Below the pieces are notes generated by a model, which did no database searches, was not told where the DNA came from, and saw only the letters and a program-made list of their open reading frames with translations. Made by a program: the position numbers and the translations under genes. Positions 12,141 to 23,742 of a DNA stretch of 64,000 nucleotides are shown here, one piece after another. The stretch is from NCBI GenBank assembly GCA_038501195.1, contig JBBPUQ010000010.1, forward strand, positions 885,501 to 949,500, read 5' to 3'. Source of the DNA: Nemania diffusa. Lineage: Eukaryota > Ascomycota > Sordariomycetes > Xylariales > Xylariaceae. Each line of letters starts with the position of its first letter. Positions within the stretch are counted from its first letter, which is position 1.

Positions 12141-15100
12141 TTATATTATATATAAAATATAATTAAAAATTTATATTTTTTTGCTATATATATATAATAA
12201 AATATTTATTTTATATTTAATTTAATATAAATTTTTACTTTTATAAAATAAATAAATATTTTATTAATTAAAAATAAAAAATATTAATTTTTTTATATTA
12301 AAAAGTTTAGCTTTTAATAATTTATATATAGTTTTAAAAATTTGTTGTTTTTTTATATAAATAAAATTAATATTATTTAAAATATTATAATAAACTTAAT
12401 AAAACTTTTTATTAAGTTTTTATATATATATTATTTATAAGTTTTAATTTTTTTTAAAAATATTTTATATAAAATATTATATTTTAAGTTTTTTAAATTT
12501 TTTATAAATTCGATTTAATAATTGATTTTATATTTTTAAAATAATATTTAATTAAAAACTTTTTTATTAAATATATTAAAATATTTATAATATTTTATAA
12601 ATATTATTTATTTAATTATTTTTTAAAAGTTTTTTTTTAAGCTTTTTAATTTAAACTTTTTTTAAACAATTATTAAATTTATTTTATATAAAAAAATTAT
12701 TTTATATAATTTAATATTTTTTTAATATATTATTATTATAAAAGTTATAATATTTAATATAAAAATATTAATAAATTAATATTTATATTATTTTATAATA
12801 TTTTTTTATAGTTTATATTTATTATAACAGTTTTTTAATTTAAGTTTTTTTTTTAATAAAGTTTTTTTAAATAAACTTTTTTAAAATAATTTTATTTTAT
12901 TATTATTTGTTAATAATATTTTTATTTTTTATAACTTATGTTTTATTTAGTTTTTTTTAAATAAACTAATAATATATTAAAAAAATTTAAATATAATATA
13001 AATAAAATTAATTATAAAAAAATATTGTTTTGTTTTTTTATTTGATTTTTTATATATAGTTTTTAATTAAAAAATTTATTTTTTTATAATAAATAAACTT
13101 TATAACTAAATAATATTTTATACTTTTTAAATTATTTTAGTTTTAAATAGTTTGTTTTATTATATAATATTAATTTAATAATTTAAACTTTTTAATTTTT
13201 TTGTTTTATTTAATAATATATTTTTAATAAGTTTTTTTTTTTTTATAATAAAAAATATTAGTTTTTATTTTTAACAATTAATTAATATATTATAATATAT
13301 AAAAAACTTTTATTTAATAATTATATTATATTTTATATTTAATATTATTATAAAAATATTTTAAATAATATATATATTAATATAAAAGTAAATATTTAAT
13401 GTTTTAATAATTTTTTAATTATTATTATTATTATATTTTATAATAAAAATAAATTTAAAACTAAATAATTTAAAAAAGTTTAAAAGTTATATTATTTTTT
13501 TAATAAATTAAATATTTATATATAAATATATTTTAATTTTTATATTAATTAAAACAAAAATAAAAAGTTTTAGTTTATTAAATATTATTAAATAAACTAT
13601 TAACAAAAGTTTTTTTTTAAAAGTTTTTTTTAAAAAATTAAATAAAACTTTTTTATATTAATTTAAATTTAAAACTAATAATATAATAAATTTAAAAAAA
13701 AAAACTAATTATTTTAAGTTTTTTTATTTTTTAAACTTTTTTTTTTTATATTAACTTTTTAATTATTTTTAAAATAACTTATTTTTTTTTTTATAATTAT
13801 TATAATTTAAATAATATTTAAATATTTATATTTTTTATAATATAAACAATTAATACTTTAATAACTAGTTTTATAATAAATAAAATAAAAACTTTTTTAT
13901 ATTAAAATTATTTTTTTTTTATATTATAGTTTTATATAAAATTTATATTTATTTTTCGATTTTTTAAATATTAAAATAAAAAAATATTATTTAATAATTA
14001 AAAATATAGTTTTATTAAATAATAATTTTATAAATAAATTTTATAAAAATAAGTTTTTTATAAATAAATTTTTTAAAATATTAATTATATTATATTTTAA
14101 TAATTATTAATTAATTTTTTATAAAATAAAATTATTAATAAAGTTTTTATATTATTAATAGTTAATAATTTAAATATAAAAATAATAAATATTAAAAATA
14201 ATTTTAAAACTATTTATATTAAATATTATAACTTTATTTAATTATTTTAATAATTTATTATATAAATTTTATTTATAATTAATTTAAAATATATAAATTT
14301 AATTAATTAATTTAATAAATTTAAATCAAAAGTTTAAAAATATTTTTAGTTTTTTTATTTTAAGCTTTTTATATTTAATTTAAACTTTTTTATATTTATA
14401 AAAATTATTATATAATTTTAATAAATATTTTAAAACTTTTATAATAGTTATATATATAAAACTATTTTATTTTAAAATTTGTTTTATAAATAAAATAATT
14501 TTTAAAATAATTAATTTATTTATATATTTTAAAATATAATATATTTAATTTTATTTATTTATAAAATAATTTATATTTATTTAAAGTTTATTTTTTATAA
14601 ATAAATATTAATAATAAAATTTAATTATAAGTTTATTATTTAAAAAAATATTATTAATAAAAACAAAAAAATCTATTATTTTTATATTTTATTTTTTATT
14701 ATTTAAAAATATTAAATTTAATATTATATTTTTTTTATAACTATTTTTTTAAATAGTATTTTTTAAAATAAATATATTATAAATAAAACTTTTTAAAATA
14801 AATATATATAAAATAGTAAATTTTTAAATATTTGTTTTAAAATTTAAATTGTTTTAAATAATTTAGTTTTAAATAGTTTTTTTAAATATAATAATAAATA
14901 AAATATTTTTTATTAAAATAAATTAATTAAAAATAACTTTATTATTAATATTATTTATATAAATATAACTTTTTTAAATAAAAAGTTATTAAATAAATAT
15001 TTATTAAATAAGTTTTTGTTTAATAATAATTTATATAATAAATATTTTTTTATATATTTTAATTAAAGCTTTTTAAAAAACTTTATTGCAGTTTTATAAT

Positions 15101-16012
15101 TTTTCAATTTTCTTTTTATATATTTTTAAAACTTGTTTATTTTTAATTAATTTTGCTTTAGTTTTTTATAAAAACTATTTACTTTTTTATATAAAAGTTT
15201 TTATAATATAATAAATAATATATAAATAATTTTAATTTTAATTGTTATTAAAAGTTATAATATATAATTAATTTATTATTTTATAAAATATTTAAATTAT
15301 AATAATATAAATATATATTTTATTAAAAATAAACTTAAATTTAGTTTTATTTAATTTTTTTTAAATATTATAATTAATAATAAACTTTTTATTTTTAAAT
15401 TTATATTTTATTATATTAAATAAAAAAAATACTTTATATATATAACATTATTTTTATTAATAAATTAATTTATATTTATTTTTTATTTAAAAAAAAATAT
15501 TTTATTAAATTTTATTAATAATTAAATAAAATATATAAAAGTTTTATATTGTTTTATTTTTTATATAATTTTAATATTATTAATAAATATTTTTTTTTAA
15601 AATTATTAAAATATTTTTTAATAAATTTTAATATAGTTTTTTATAAAATAATATTATAAATTATAAACTTTTTAATTAAAAAGTTTAAAACTATTTTTTT
15701 TATATTAAAATAACTATTTTTGTTTTTAAAATAAAAATAAAAATTATTTAATATAAACATTTTTTGTTTTTTTTTTTTTTAAATGTTAAAAAAATTTACA
15801 ATATTATAACTTAATATTTTTTTAAAAAATATAAAATTAATATAAAAAATATAAAAAAAATTCAGTATTAAATAAAAAATTCGATATTTAATAATAAATT
15901 AATATTTTAATATTAATATTAAATATATTTAATATTAAATTAATATTAAATTAATATTAAATTAAATTTTTTAATATTAATTTATAACAAATAAATAAAA
16001 CAAGTTTAATAT

Positions 16013-16318
16013 TATAAAATTTAAAAAAAAACAGCTAATATAATATATATAAAAATATTATATATTTAAAAAAAAATATTAAATTGAAAAAAAAAAAAAA
16101 AAAAAAAAAAAATTAAATTTATAATAATAAACTTAATTATATATAAGTTTTTTTTTTATAATAAATACTTTTTTTATTGTTTTAATATTATTTGTTATAT
16201 TTTTATTATTTATTTTTAATATAATAAAATAAATATTTACTATAAAATATAATAAATATTTTAATATATTTTTTATATATTGTTTTTTTATATAATAAAT
16301 ATAATTTAGTTATAATTT
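16013..16318 (-). repeat. Right LTR of B1
   Basis: 306 bp, about four bases longer than the other B LTRs because of its A-run, and heavily RIP-mutated. Ends ATAATTT, followed by the duplication TAAT. Confidence 0.85.
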
Positions 16319-16322
16319 TAAT

Positions 16323-16416
16323 AATAAATATTTATAATAAATAGTAATTTTAATAAATAATATTATAAATAATAAAAAAGCTTTTATAAAAACTTTTTTT
16401 TAAGTTTTTTTATTAA
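16323..16416 (-). repeat. Left LTR of element C, piece 2 (94 bp)
   Basis: Matches the right LTR of C from about 31247 to 31338 (ATAAATATTT, AATAAATAATATTATAAATA, AAGCTTTTATAAAAAC). It separates B1 from B2 and ends in TTAA (16413-16416), the target site of B2. Confidence 0.88.
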
Positions 16417-16718
16417 TGTAAGGGCTGAAAAAGAACAGCTAATATAGCATGTATAAAAATACTGTATATTTAGGAGAAAATATTAAGCTAAAAAAGAAAA
16501 AAAAGAAAAAATTAAGTCTGCGATAGCAAGTTCGATTATATATAAGTCTTTTTTTTTGTAGTAAATATTTTTTCTATTGTTTTAATATTGTTTGTTATGT
16601 TTTTATTGTTTGTTTTTAGTATAATAAAGTAAATGTTTGCTATAAAATATAGTAAATGCTTTAGTATATTTTTTATATACTGTTTTTTTATATAGTAAAT
16701 GTAGTTTAGTTGTAACTA
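16417..16718 (-). repeat. Left LTR of B2
   Basis: 302 bp starting TGTAAGGGCTG and ending GTAACTA. It has the same length as the right LTR at 23364 and as the left LTR of B1. Confidence 0.9.
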
Positions 16719-16999
16719 CTTTTTTGTTTGCTTAAAGTTCGCTTTGAATCTGCAGTAACTATAAGGCTAATAAATAGTTTAAACTTTTTAAAATTTAATT
16801 TTATAAAGTTGTGTCTGATTAGATTTAGTATAGTTGTTGTTTTTGTAGTTTAGTTTAGTTTGTTTTTTTTTGAAAGTTTTTAATTAGTACTTTAGTTGTT
16901 TAAGTAGTTTTGTTTTATTAAAGTAGCTATTGTGATATTGTTATAACAGAGTAAAAAAGTTACAAAAGTTAGCAGCAGAATACTATATATTATTTAAGT

Positions 17000-17400
17000 C
17001 CTAGCTTTTTAGCTTACTTTATAAAACAGTTTTTTGTACTAAATTTGTAAAAACAAGATCTTTTTAACTTTTTATTTTTTGTTGTTAATACCTAGATCTA
17101 CAATTTTTTTATTTAAACGTTTGTACTTTTGTCTAAATAGTAAGTTATTTATATATTTTTGTAGTCGATTTACGTAAAACTAACGTGCTTCTTTTTATTG
17201 ATTTAGCAGCTTTAGCAAATAAATGTAATTTTTATGTTCTAAGATCTCGTATAATACTTATATAAAAAAATAGTCGAGTTTGTTGCTTGAACAGTTGATT
17301 TGTTTACTTTTTTTTTTTAAAATATAAACAAAGTTACTTATGTCGAAATCTAGCTTTTATTTATATTTATTAACCTGTTTAATTATTTTGTTTTATACTT
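17000..17400 (-). pseudogene. 3' coding end of B2 (unassigned domain)
   Basis: The - strand keeps a long readable stretch with few stops, including ARQFYVNRLQKYINNLLF and KYKRLNKKIVDLGINNKK, close to the end of the element. It is lysine- and asparagine-rich and probably the end of pol or an extra domain, but I could not match it to a named one. Confidence 0.4.
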
Positions 17401-19189
17401 TTTACATTTGATTTTTAGCTATAAACAAATATTTGTAGATTTGTTTTCTGAACATTTATACCTTTTATTAAATAAGCTTTTCTTAAATAAAAAATTTAGC
17501 AGTTGTTTTTGTTTTATTTTTTTAGTCGAAAGTTATGCATATAAGTCGTTTTATAATAACTTCTTAAAAAAAAAAACCTTTTAGTAAGTTGTGTAGCAAC
17601 GCAGCTTAAGCGTTGTTTAAAGCTAGCAGTGTTTTTAACTAGTTGTTCTAGAAGTAATTAATGTAAAAGTATAACTACTAGTTAATCTATTAGTATATGT
17701 TTTTTATTTATTTTATTGTTTTATAGTATCTTGTAAATAAAAAATCTAGTTTTACTTTATAAATTTATAACAGTTTGTTTGTAAAATTTTTAATAAACTA
17801 AAAGTTTCGATTGTTTATAATAAATTTAAACTATTTAAATAGCTAATAAAAGCTTTTATAATATATCTAGGTTATATCTTTTGCTATAGCTAATAAACTA
17901 CAAAGTATAGTTTAGTAAAGCTTAAATAAATAGTTTATTATAGTAAAAATTACATCGTTGCTTAATTTGTTTTTGGAAAAGCTTTTAAAGTTGATAACAA
18001 TATGTTACTAAAAATAGTTTAGAACTTTAAGCAAGCAAAGCTTGCTTAGTGTTTTGTTTTAAAATACTTTAGCAGCTTTGCAAAAGCAGTTAACTATATA
18101 CATATCAACATTTTTAAGCATTTTTAACTATTAGTATTTATTTGTTACTAGTTTTTTAGTTTTGCTTTTTCTAAAGTAAACTATTAAGATCTAGTCGTAA
18201 GTTTTTCAAATCACTTTTGTTTGTAAATTGTTTATATTAGCTATAATTAAATATTTTTTATATATTATTAAATTTTTAAATATTTAGTAATCTATTTATA
18301 ATATATTAAGTACTAACTTTTTATATTTTCTTAGCAAGGAATTTTTGTAGTTAGTTTGTAGTAGGGCATCGATTAAAAGTATACTTAATATAAATAGTAG
18401 CTTGTCAATAACCAGCTCGCAGATTTCGACTATTTATAAAGTAAAATGTTCTAAAGTAAAGTCTTTTAAAGTTAGCTACTTTGGAGTCATAACCAGTCAG
18501 AAAAATACTATTGTATATTATTCGTCTTTTTTCTGCTTTTGACTTTTTAACTTATTTTTTAGCTTTAACATAATATCTGGAATAATGTTTTGAGTTTTTA
18601 GCTAATAAATAATTATAAAGTTATAATATAATATTAGTTTAGTTTATTTAGCTTGTTAAAAATTTAATATATACTTAATAGTAAAATATTTTAATGTTAT
18701 ATAATTAGTAATTACTGTAAAAAGTTTGACTTGTTATAAATTTATTAGTTTTGTTTTTTAGTAAATGAGTCTTTTTATTACTGCTAGTATTTTTTTGTTA
18801 TAAATACTGTAGTTAAATTTAGCTCTATAAAGCGCCTCGGAGTAAAATGCTATAAAATATTAGTTGTTTTCTAAGTTGTTTTTTTATAAAAAATAACCTG
18901 CAGTTACTTTGTTTAATATATCTGTTTTTATATATATCTTTATATCAAACAAGAAATAACGAAGTATTAGCGCCAATAGTAAAGCTTGCTTTAACTAATC
19001 AAATGTTTTTTAATATATCTTAAACTAGTTGAAACAAGTTGTAATAGCTGTCAGCTAGGTCAGTAGTTTTATAATATAGCTAAACTTTTCGATAAACTGC
19101 TTGTAAAAATTATAGAACTTTAAAAAAAACTGCATTTTTTAGATTTAAACTATGCTGTACTTTTTAAGTAGTTTTTATTTATAAATTAC

Positions 19190-19500
19190 TTCGGTTTTTG
19201 CTAAATCTACTTCGATTTTATTAGTACTAATAATAAATCTTAAAAACTTAGTTTTAATTATATAAAATTTATATTTTTTTAAATCTGCTTATAATTTTAT
19301 AGCTTGTAATTTATTTAAAACTTTTTTTATGTAAAGTTTATGTTTAATTTTGTTGTTTAAATATATTAATATATTGTTAATATATATTGTATAAAATATA
19401 TCGAAGTATTTAGCTAAAGTATTGTTAATAAACCGTTGAAATATAGCTGGTCTATTTATTAAACTAAAAGGTAAAACATTAAATTAGTATGCCCTATATT
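19190..19500 (-). pseudogene. Gypsy reverse transcriptase of B2
   Basis: The - strand reads FNVLPFSLINRPAIFQRFIN, then YINNILIYLN (YINN at 19373-19384), then KVLNKLQAIKLQADLKKYKF, then TKFLRFIISTNKIEVD. These are the successive palm and thumb blocks of Ty3/gypsy RT. Both catalytic aspartates read as asparagine, the expected effect of RIP, so the enzyme is dead. This stretch sets both the superfamily and the strand of the B family. Confidence 0.92.
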
Positions 19501-22500
19501 GTATATAAAATATAGTTAAAGATTTACATTTTTCTGCTATATATATACAGTAAAACATTTGTTTTATGTTTAACTTGGTATAAATTTTTGCTTTTGTAAA
19601 ATAAATGAATATTTTATCGATTAAAAGCAAAAAGTATCGGTTTTTTTACGTTAAAAAGTTTAGTTTTTAGTAATCTATATATAGCTTCAAAGATTTATCA
19701 CCTTTTCGTATAAATAAAATTAGTACTGCTTAAAGTGCTATAATAAGTTTAATGAAACTTTTTATTAAATTTTCGTATATATATTACTTATAAGTTTCAG
19801 TTTTTTTTAAAAATATTTTGTATAAAGTGCTATATTTTAAGTCTTTTAGATCTTTTATAAGTTTGATTTAGTAATCGACTTTATGTTTTCGAAGTAACAT
19901 CTAATCGAAAGCTTTTTTACTAAATATATCGAAATATTTGTAATATTTTGTAGATATTACTTGCTTAGCTATTTTTTAAAAGTCTTTTTTTAAATTTTCT
20001 AATTTAGACTTTTTTTAAACAATTATTAAGTTTATTTTATATAAAAAAGTTACTTTATATAACTTAGTGTTTTTTCAGTATATTGCTACTATAAAAGTTG
20101 TAATATTTAGCGTAAAAATATTAATAAATTAGTGTTTATACTATTTTATAGCGTCTTTTTGCAGTTTATATTTGTTACAACGGTTTTTTAGCTTAGGTTT
20201 TTTTTTTAGTAAAGCTTTTTTAAGTAAGTTTTTCTAAAATAGCTTTGTTTTACTATTGTTTGCTAGTAATATTTTTATTTTCTGTAACTTATGCTTTATT
20301 TGGTTTTTTTTAAACAAGCTAACAATATATCGAAAAAGTTTGAGTATAATATAAATAAAGCTAATTATAAAAAAATATTTTTTTGTTTTTTTATCTGATT
20401 TTTTATATATAGCTTTTAACTAAAAAATTTGTTTTTTTATAACAGATAAGCTTTATAACTAAGTAATATTTTATATTTTTTAAGTTATTTTAGCTTTAAA
20501 TAACTTGTTTTGTTGTGTAATATCGATCTAATAACTTAGGCTTTTTAATTTTTTTGTTTTATTTAATAATATATTTTTAATAAGTTTTTTTTTTTCTATA
20601 ATAAAAAATATTAGTTTTTGCTTTTAGCAGTTAACTAGTATATTATAATATGCGAAAAATTTCTGTTTAACAATTATATCATATTTTATATTTAGTACTA
20701 TTATAGGAATATTTTAAATAATATATATATTAATATAAAAGTAAATATTTAATGTTTTAGTAATTTTTTAGTTGCTGTTGTTATTGTATTTTGTAATAAA
20801 AATAAGCTTAAAACTAAACAGTTTAAAAAAGTTTAAAAGTTGTATTATTTTTTTAATAAATTAAGTATTTATATATAAGTATATTTTAGCTTTTATATTA
20901 GCTAAAGCAGAAGTAAAAAGTTTTAGTTTGTTAAATATTATCGAACAAGTTATTAATAAAGGCTTCTTTTTAAAGATTTTTTTTAAAAAGTCAAATAAGA
21001 CTTTTTTGTATTAATTTAGATTTAAAGCTGATAATATAGTAGGTTTAAAAAAAAAAACTAGTTGTTTTAAGCTTTTTCGTTTTTTGAACTTTTTTTTTTT
21101 ATATCGACTTTTTAGTTGTTTTTAAAATAACTTATCTTTTTTTTTATAATTGCTGCAACTTAAGCAGTATTTAAGTATTTATATTTTTTGTAGTACAAAC
21201 AGTCAGTGTTTTAGTAGCTAGCTTTATAATAAATAAAGCAAAAACTTTTTTGTACTAAAATTATTTCTTTTTTGTATTATAGTTTTATATAAAGCTTATG
21301 TTTATTTTTCGATTTTTTAAATACTAGAATAAAAAAATGTCGTTTAGTAGTTAAAAATGCAGCTTTATTAAGTGGTGGTTTTATAAGTAAGTTCTATAAA
21401 AGTAAATTTTTTGTAAATAAGTCTTTTAGAATACCGATTGTGCTATGTTTTGATAGCTTTTAGTTAGTTTCTTGCAAAATAAGGTTATTAATAAAATTTT
21501 TGTATTGTTAATAGTTAGCAACTTAAATGTAGAAATAATAAATGTCAAAAATAACTTCGAAGCTGTTTGTATTAAATATTATAATTTTATTTAATTGTTT
21601 TAGTAGTTTGTTATATAAGTTTTGTTTGTAGTTAGCTTAAAGTATATAAGTTTAATTAACTAGTTTGATAAATTTAAGTTAAAAGTTTGAAAATATTTTT
21701 GGTTTTTTTATTTTAAGCTTTTTATATTTGGTTCGGGTTTTTTTATATTTGTAAAAATTGCTGTATAACTTTAGTAGGTGTTTTAAAATTTTTACAATAG
21801 TTGTATATATAAAACTGTTTTATTTTAAAACCTGTTTTATAAATAAAATAATTTTTAAAGCAGCTAATTTATTTATATGTTTTAAGATATAATATATTCA
21901 GCTTTATTTGTTTATAAAGTAGTTTATATTTGTTTAAAGTTTGTTTTTTATAAGTAAATATTAGTAGTAAAATTTAACTGTAGGTTTGCTATTTAAAAAA
22001 GTATTATTAGTAAAAACAAAAAAGTTTATTGCTTTTATATTTTATTTTTTGCTGTTTGAAAATGTCGAGCTTAATGTTGTACTTTTTTTGTGACTGCTTT
22101 TTTAAATAGCGTTTTCTAAGGTAAGTATATTATAGATAGGGCTTTTTGAAGTAAATATATATAAAGTAATAAGTTTTTAAATATTTGCTTTAAAGTTTAA
22201 ATTGTTTTAAGTAGCTTAGCTTTAAGTAGTTTTTTTAAATATAGTAATAAGTAGGGTATTTTTTGTCAAAGTAGGTTAATTAAAAGTAGCTTTGCTGTTA
22301 GTATTATTTATATAGGTATGACTTTTTTAAATAAAAAGTTGCTAGGTAGATATTTGTTAAGTAGGTTTTTATTTAATAATAACTTGTATAGTAGGTGTTT
22401 TTTTATGTGTTTTTACTAAAGCTTTTTAAAAAACCTTGTTGTAGTTTTGTAGTTTTTTAATTTTTTTTTTATATATTTTTAAAATTTGTTTGTTTTTAAC

Positions 22501-23363
22501 TAACTTTGTTTTAGTTTTTCGCAAAAGCTGTTTATTTTTTTGTATAAAATTTTTTATAATATAGCAAATAGTATATAAGTAGTTTTAATTTTAGCTGCTA
22601 TTAAAAGCTATAATATATAGCTAGTTTATTACTTTATAAAATATTTAAGTTATAATAATATAGATATATATTTTATTAAAAATAAGCTTAAGTTTAGTTT
22701 TGTTTAATTTTTTCTAGATATTGTAATTAATAGTAAACTTTTTATTTTTAAATTTATATTTTGTTATATCAAATAAAAAAAATGTTTTATATATATAGTA
22801 TTGTTTTTATTAATAAGTTGATTTGCGTTTTTTTTTTACTTAAAAAAAGATATTTTGTTAAATTTTATTAATAGTTAAATAAAACATATAAAAGTTTTGT
22901 ACTGCTTTATTTTTTATGTAGTTTTAGTATTATTAGTAAATATTTTTTTTAAAATTATTAAAGTGTTTTTTAGTAAACTTTAGTGCAGTTTTTTACAAAG
23001 TAGTATTATAAATTATAAACTTTTTAGCTAAAAAATTTAAAGCTGCTTTTTTTGCGTTAAAGTAACTATTTTTGTTTTCGAGATAAGAATAAAAATCGCT
23101 TAGTATAAGTATTTTTTTTTTTCTTTTTTTTTAAGTACTAGAAAAACTTGCAGTATTATAGCTTGGTATTTTTTTTAAAGTATAAAGTTGATATAAAAAA
23201 TGTAGAAAAAATTTAGTATCGGGTAAAAAATTTAGTGTTTAATAGTAAATCGGTATTTTAATGTCAGTATTAAATATATTCAGTATTAAATTAATATCAA
23301 GTCGGTATTAAGTTGAGCTTTTTAATGTCAATTTATAATAAATAAATAAAACAAGCTTAATAT

Positions 23364-23665
23364 TATAAAAGCTAAAAAAAAATAGCTAATATAGTATATA
23401 TAAAAATACTATATATTCGGGAGAAAATATTAAGCTAAAAAAAAAAAAAAGAAAAAGATTAAGTCTACAACAGCAGACTCGATTATATATAGGTTTTTTT
23501 CTTTGTAGTAAATACTTTTTTTATTGTTTTAGTATTATTTATTGTGTTTTTATTGTTTGCTTTTAATATAATAAAATAAATATTTGCTACAAAGTGTAGT
23601 AAATGCTTTAATATATTCTTTATATACTGTCCTTTTGTATAGTAAATATAGTTCAGCTGTAACTA
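23364..23665 (-). repeat. Right LTR of B2
   Basis: 302 bp starting TATAAAAGC and ending GTAACTA, followed by TTAA. It is lightly mutated, in sharp contrast to the C-derived sequence that begins 5 bp later. Confidence 0.9.
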
Positions 23666-23669
23666 TTAA

Positions 23670-23742
23670 ATAAATTTATTTAAATAAATTTTATAATTTA
23701 ATTTTTTAAATTTACTTTATTAAATTTATTTATATTGTTATA
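23670..23742 (-). repeat. Left LTR of element C, piece 3 (73 bp)
   Basis: The heavily mutated counterpart of 31338-31410. The right copy ends in bases rich in C (ACCCGACCC, CGCCCCACTAGACCC, TGTCACA) and this copy has T at those places (ATTTAATTT, ACTTTATTAAATTT, TGTTATA). With pieces 1 and 2 it makes 394 bp, the exact length of the right LTR. Confidence 0.9.

Larger units (their letters stand above)
9065..16318 (-). mobile_element. Element B1: Ty3/gypsy retrotransposon nested in the LTR of C
   Basis: 7254 bp with direct terminal repeats at 9065-9366 and 16013-16318, flanked by TAAT (9061-9064, 16319-16322). It is the same family as B2: aligned positions lie about 7353 bp apart along the whole length. 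Its counterpart of the RT motif of B2 is at 12020-12031 on the - strand. It is far more RIP-mutated than B2, its interior being almost pure A/T. Confidence 0.9.
16417..23665 (-). mobile_element. Element B2: Ty3/gypsy retrotransposon nested in the LTR of C
   Basis: 7249 bp with 302-bp terminal direct repeats (16417-16718, 23364-23665) and the flanking duplication TTAA (16413-16416, 23666-23669). It begins TGTAAGGGCTG; its 3' end, GTAACTA, would be CA-ended before RIP. Reverse transcriptase is readable on the - strand at 19190-19500. It keeps far more C and G than B1 or C, although stops are still frequent. Next to the left LTR, the - strand has a short A-rich purine run (AAAAAAG) that could be the polypurine tract, in line with - orientation. 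Confidence 0.92.
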
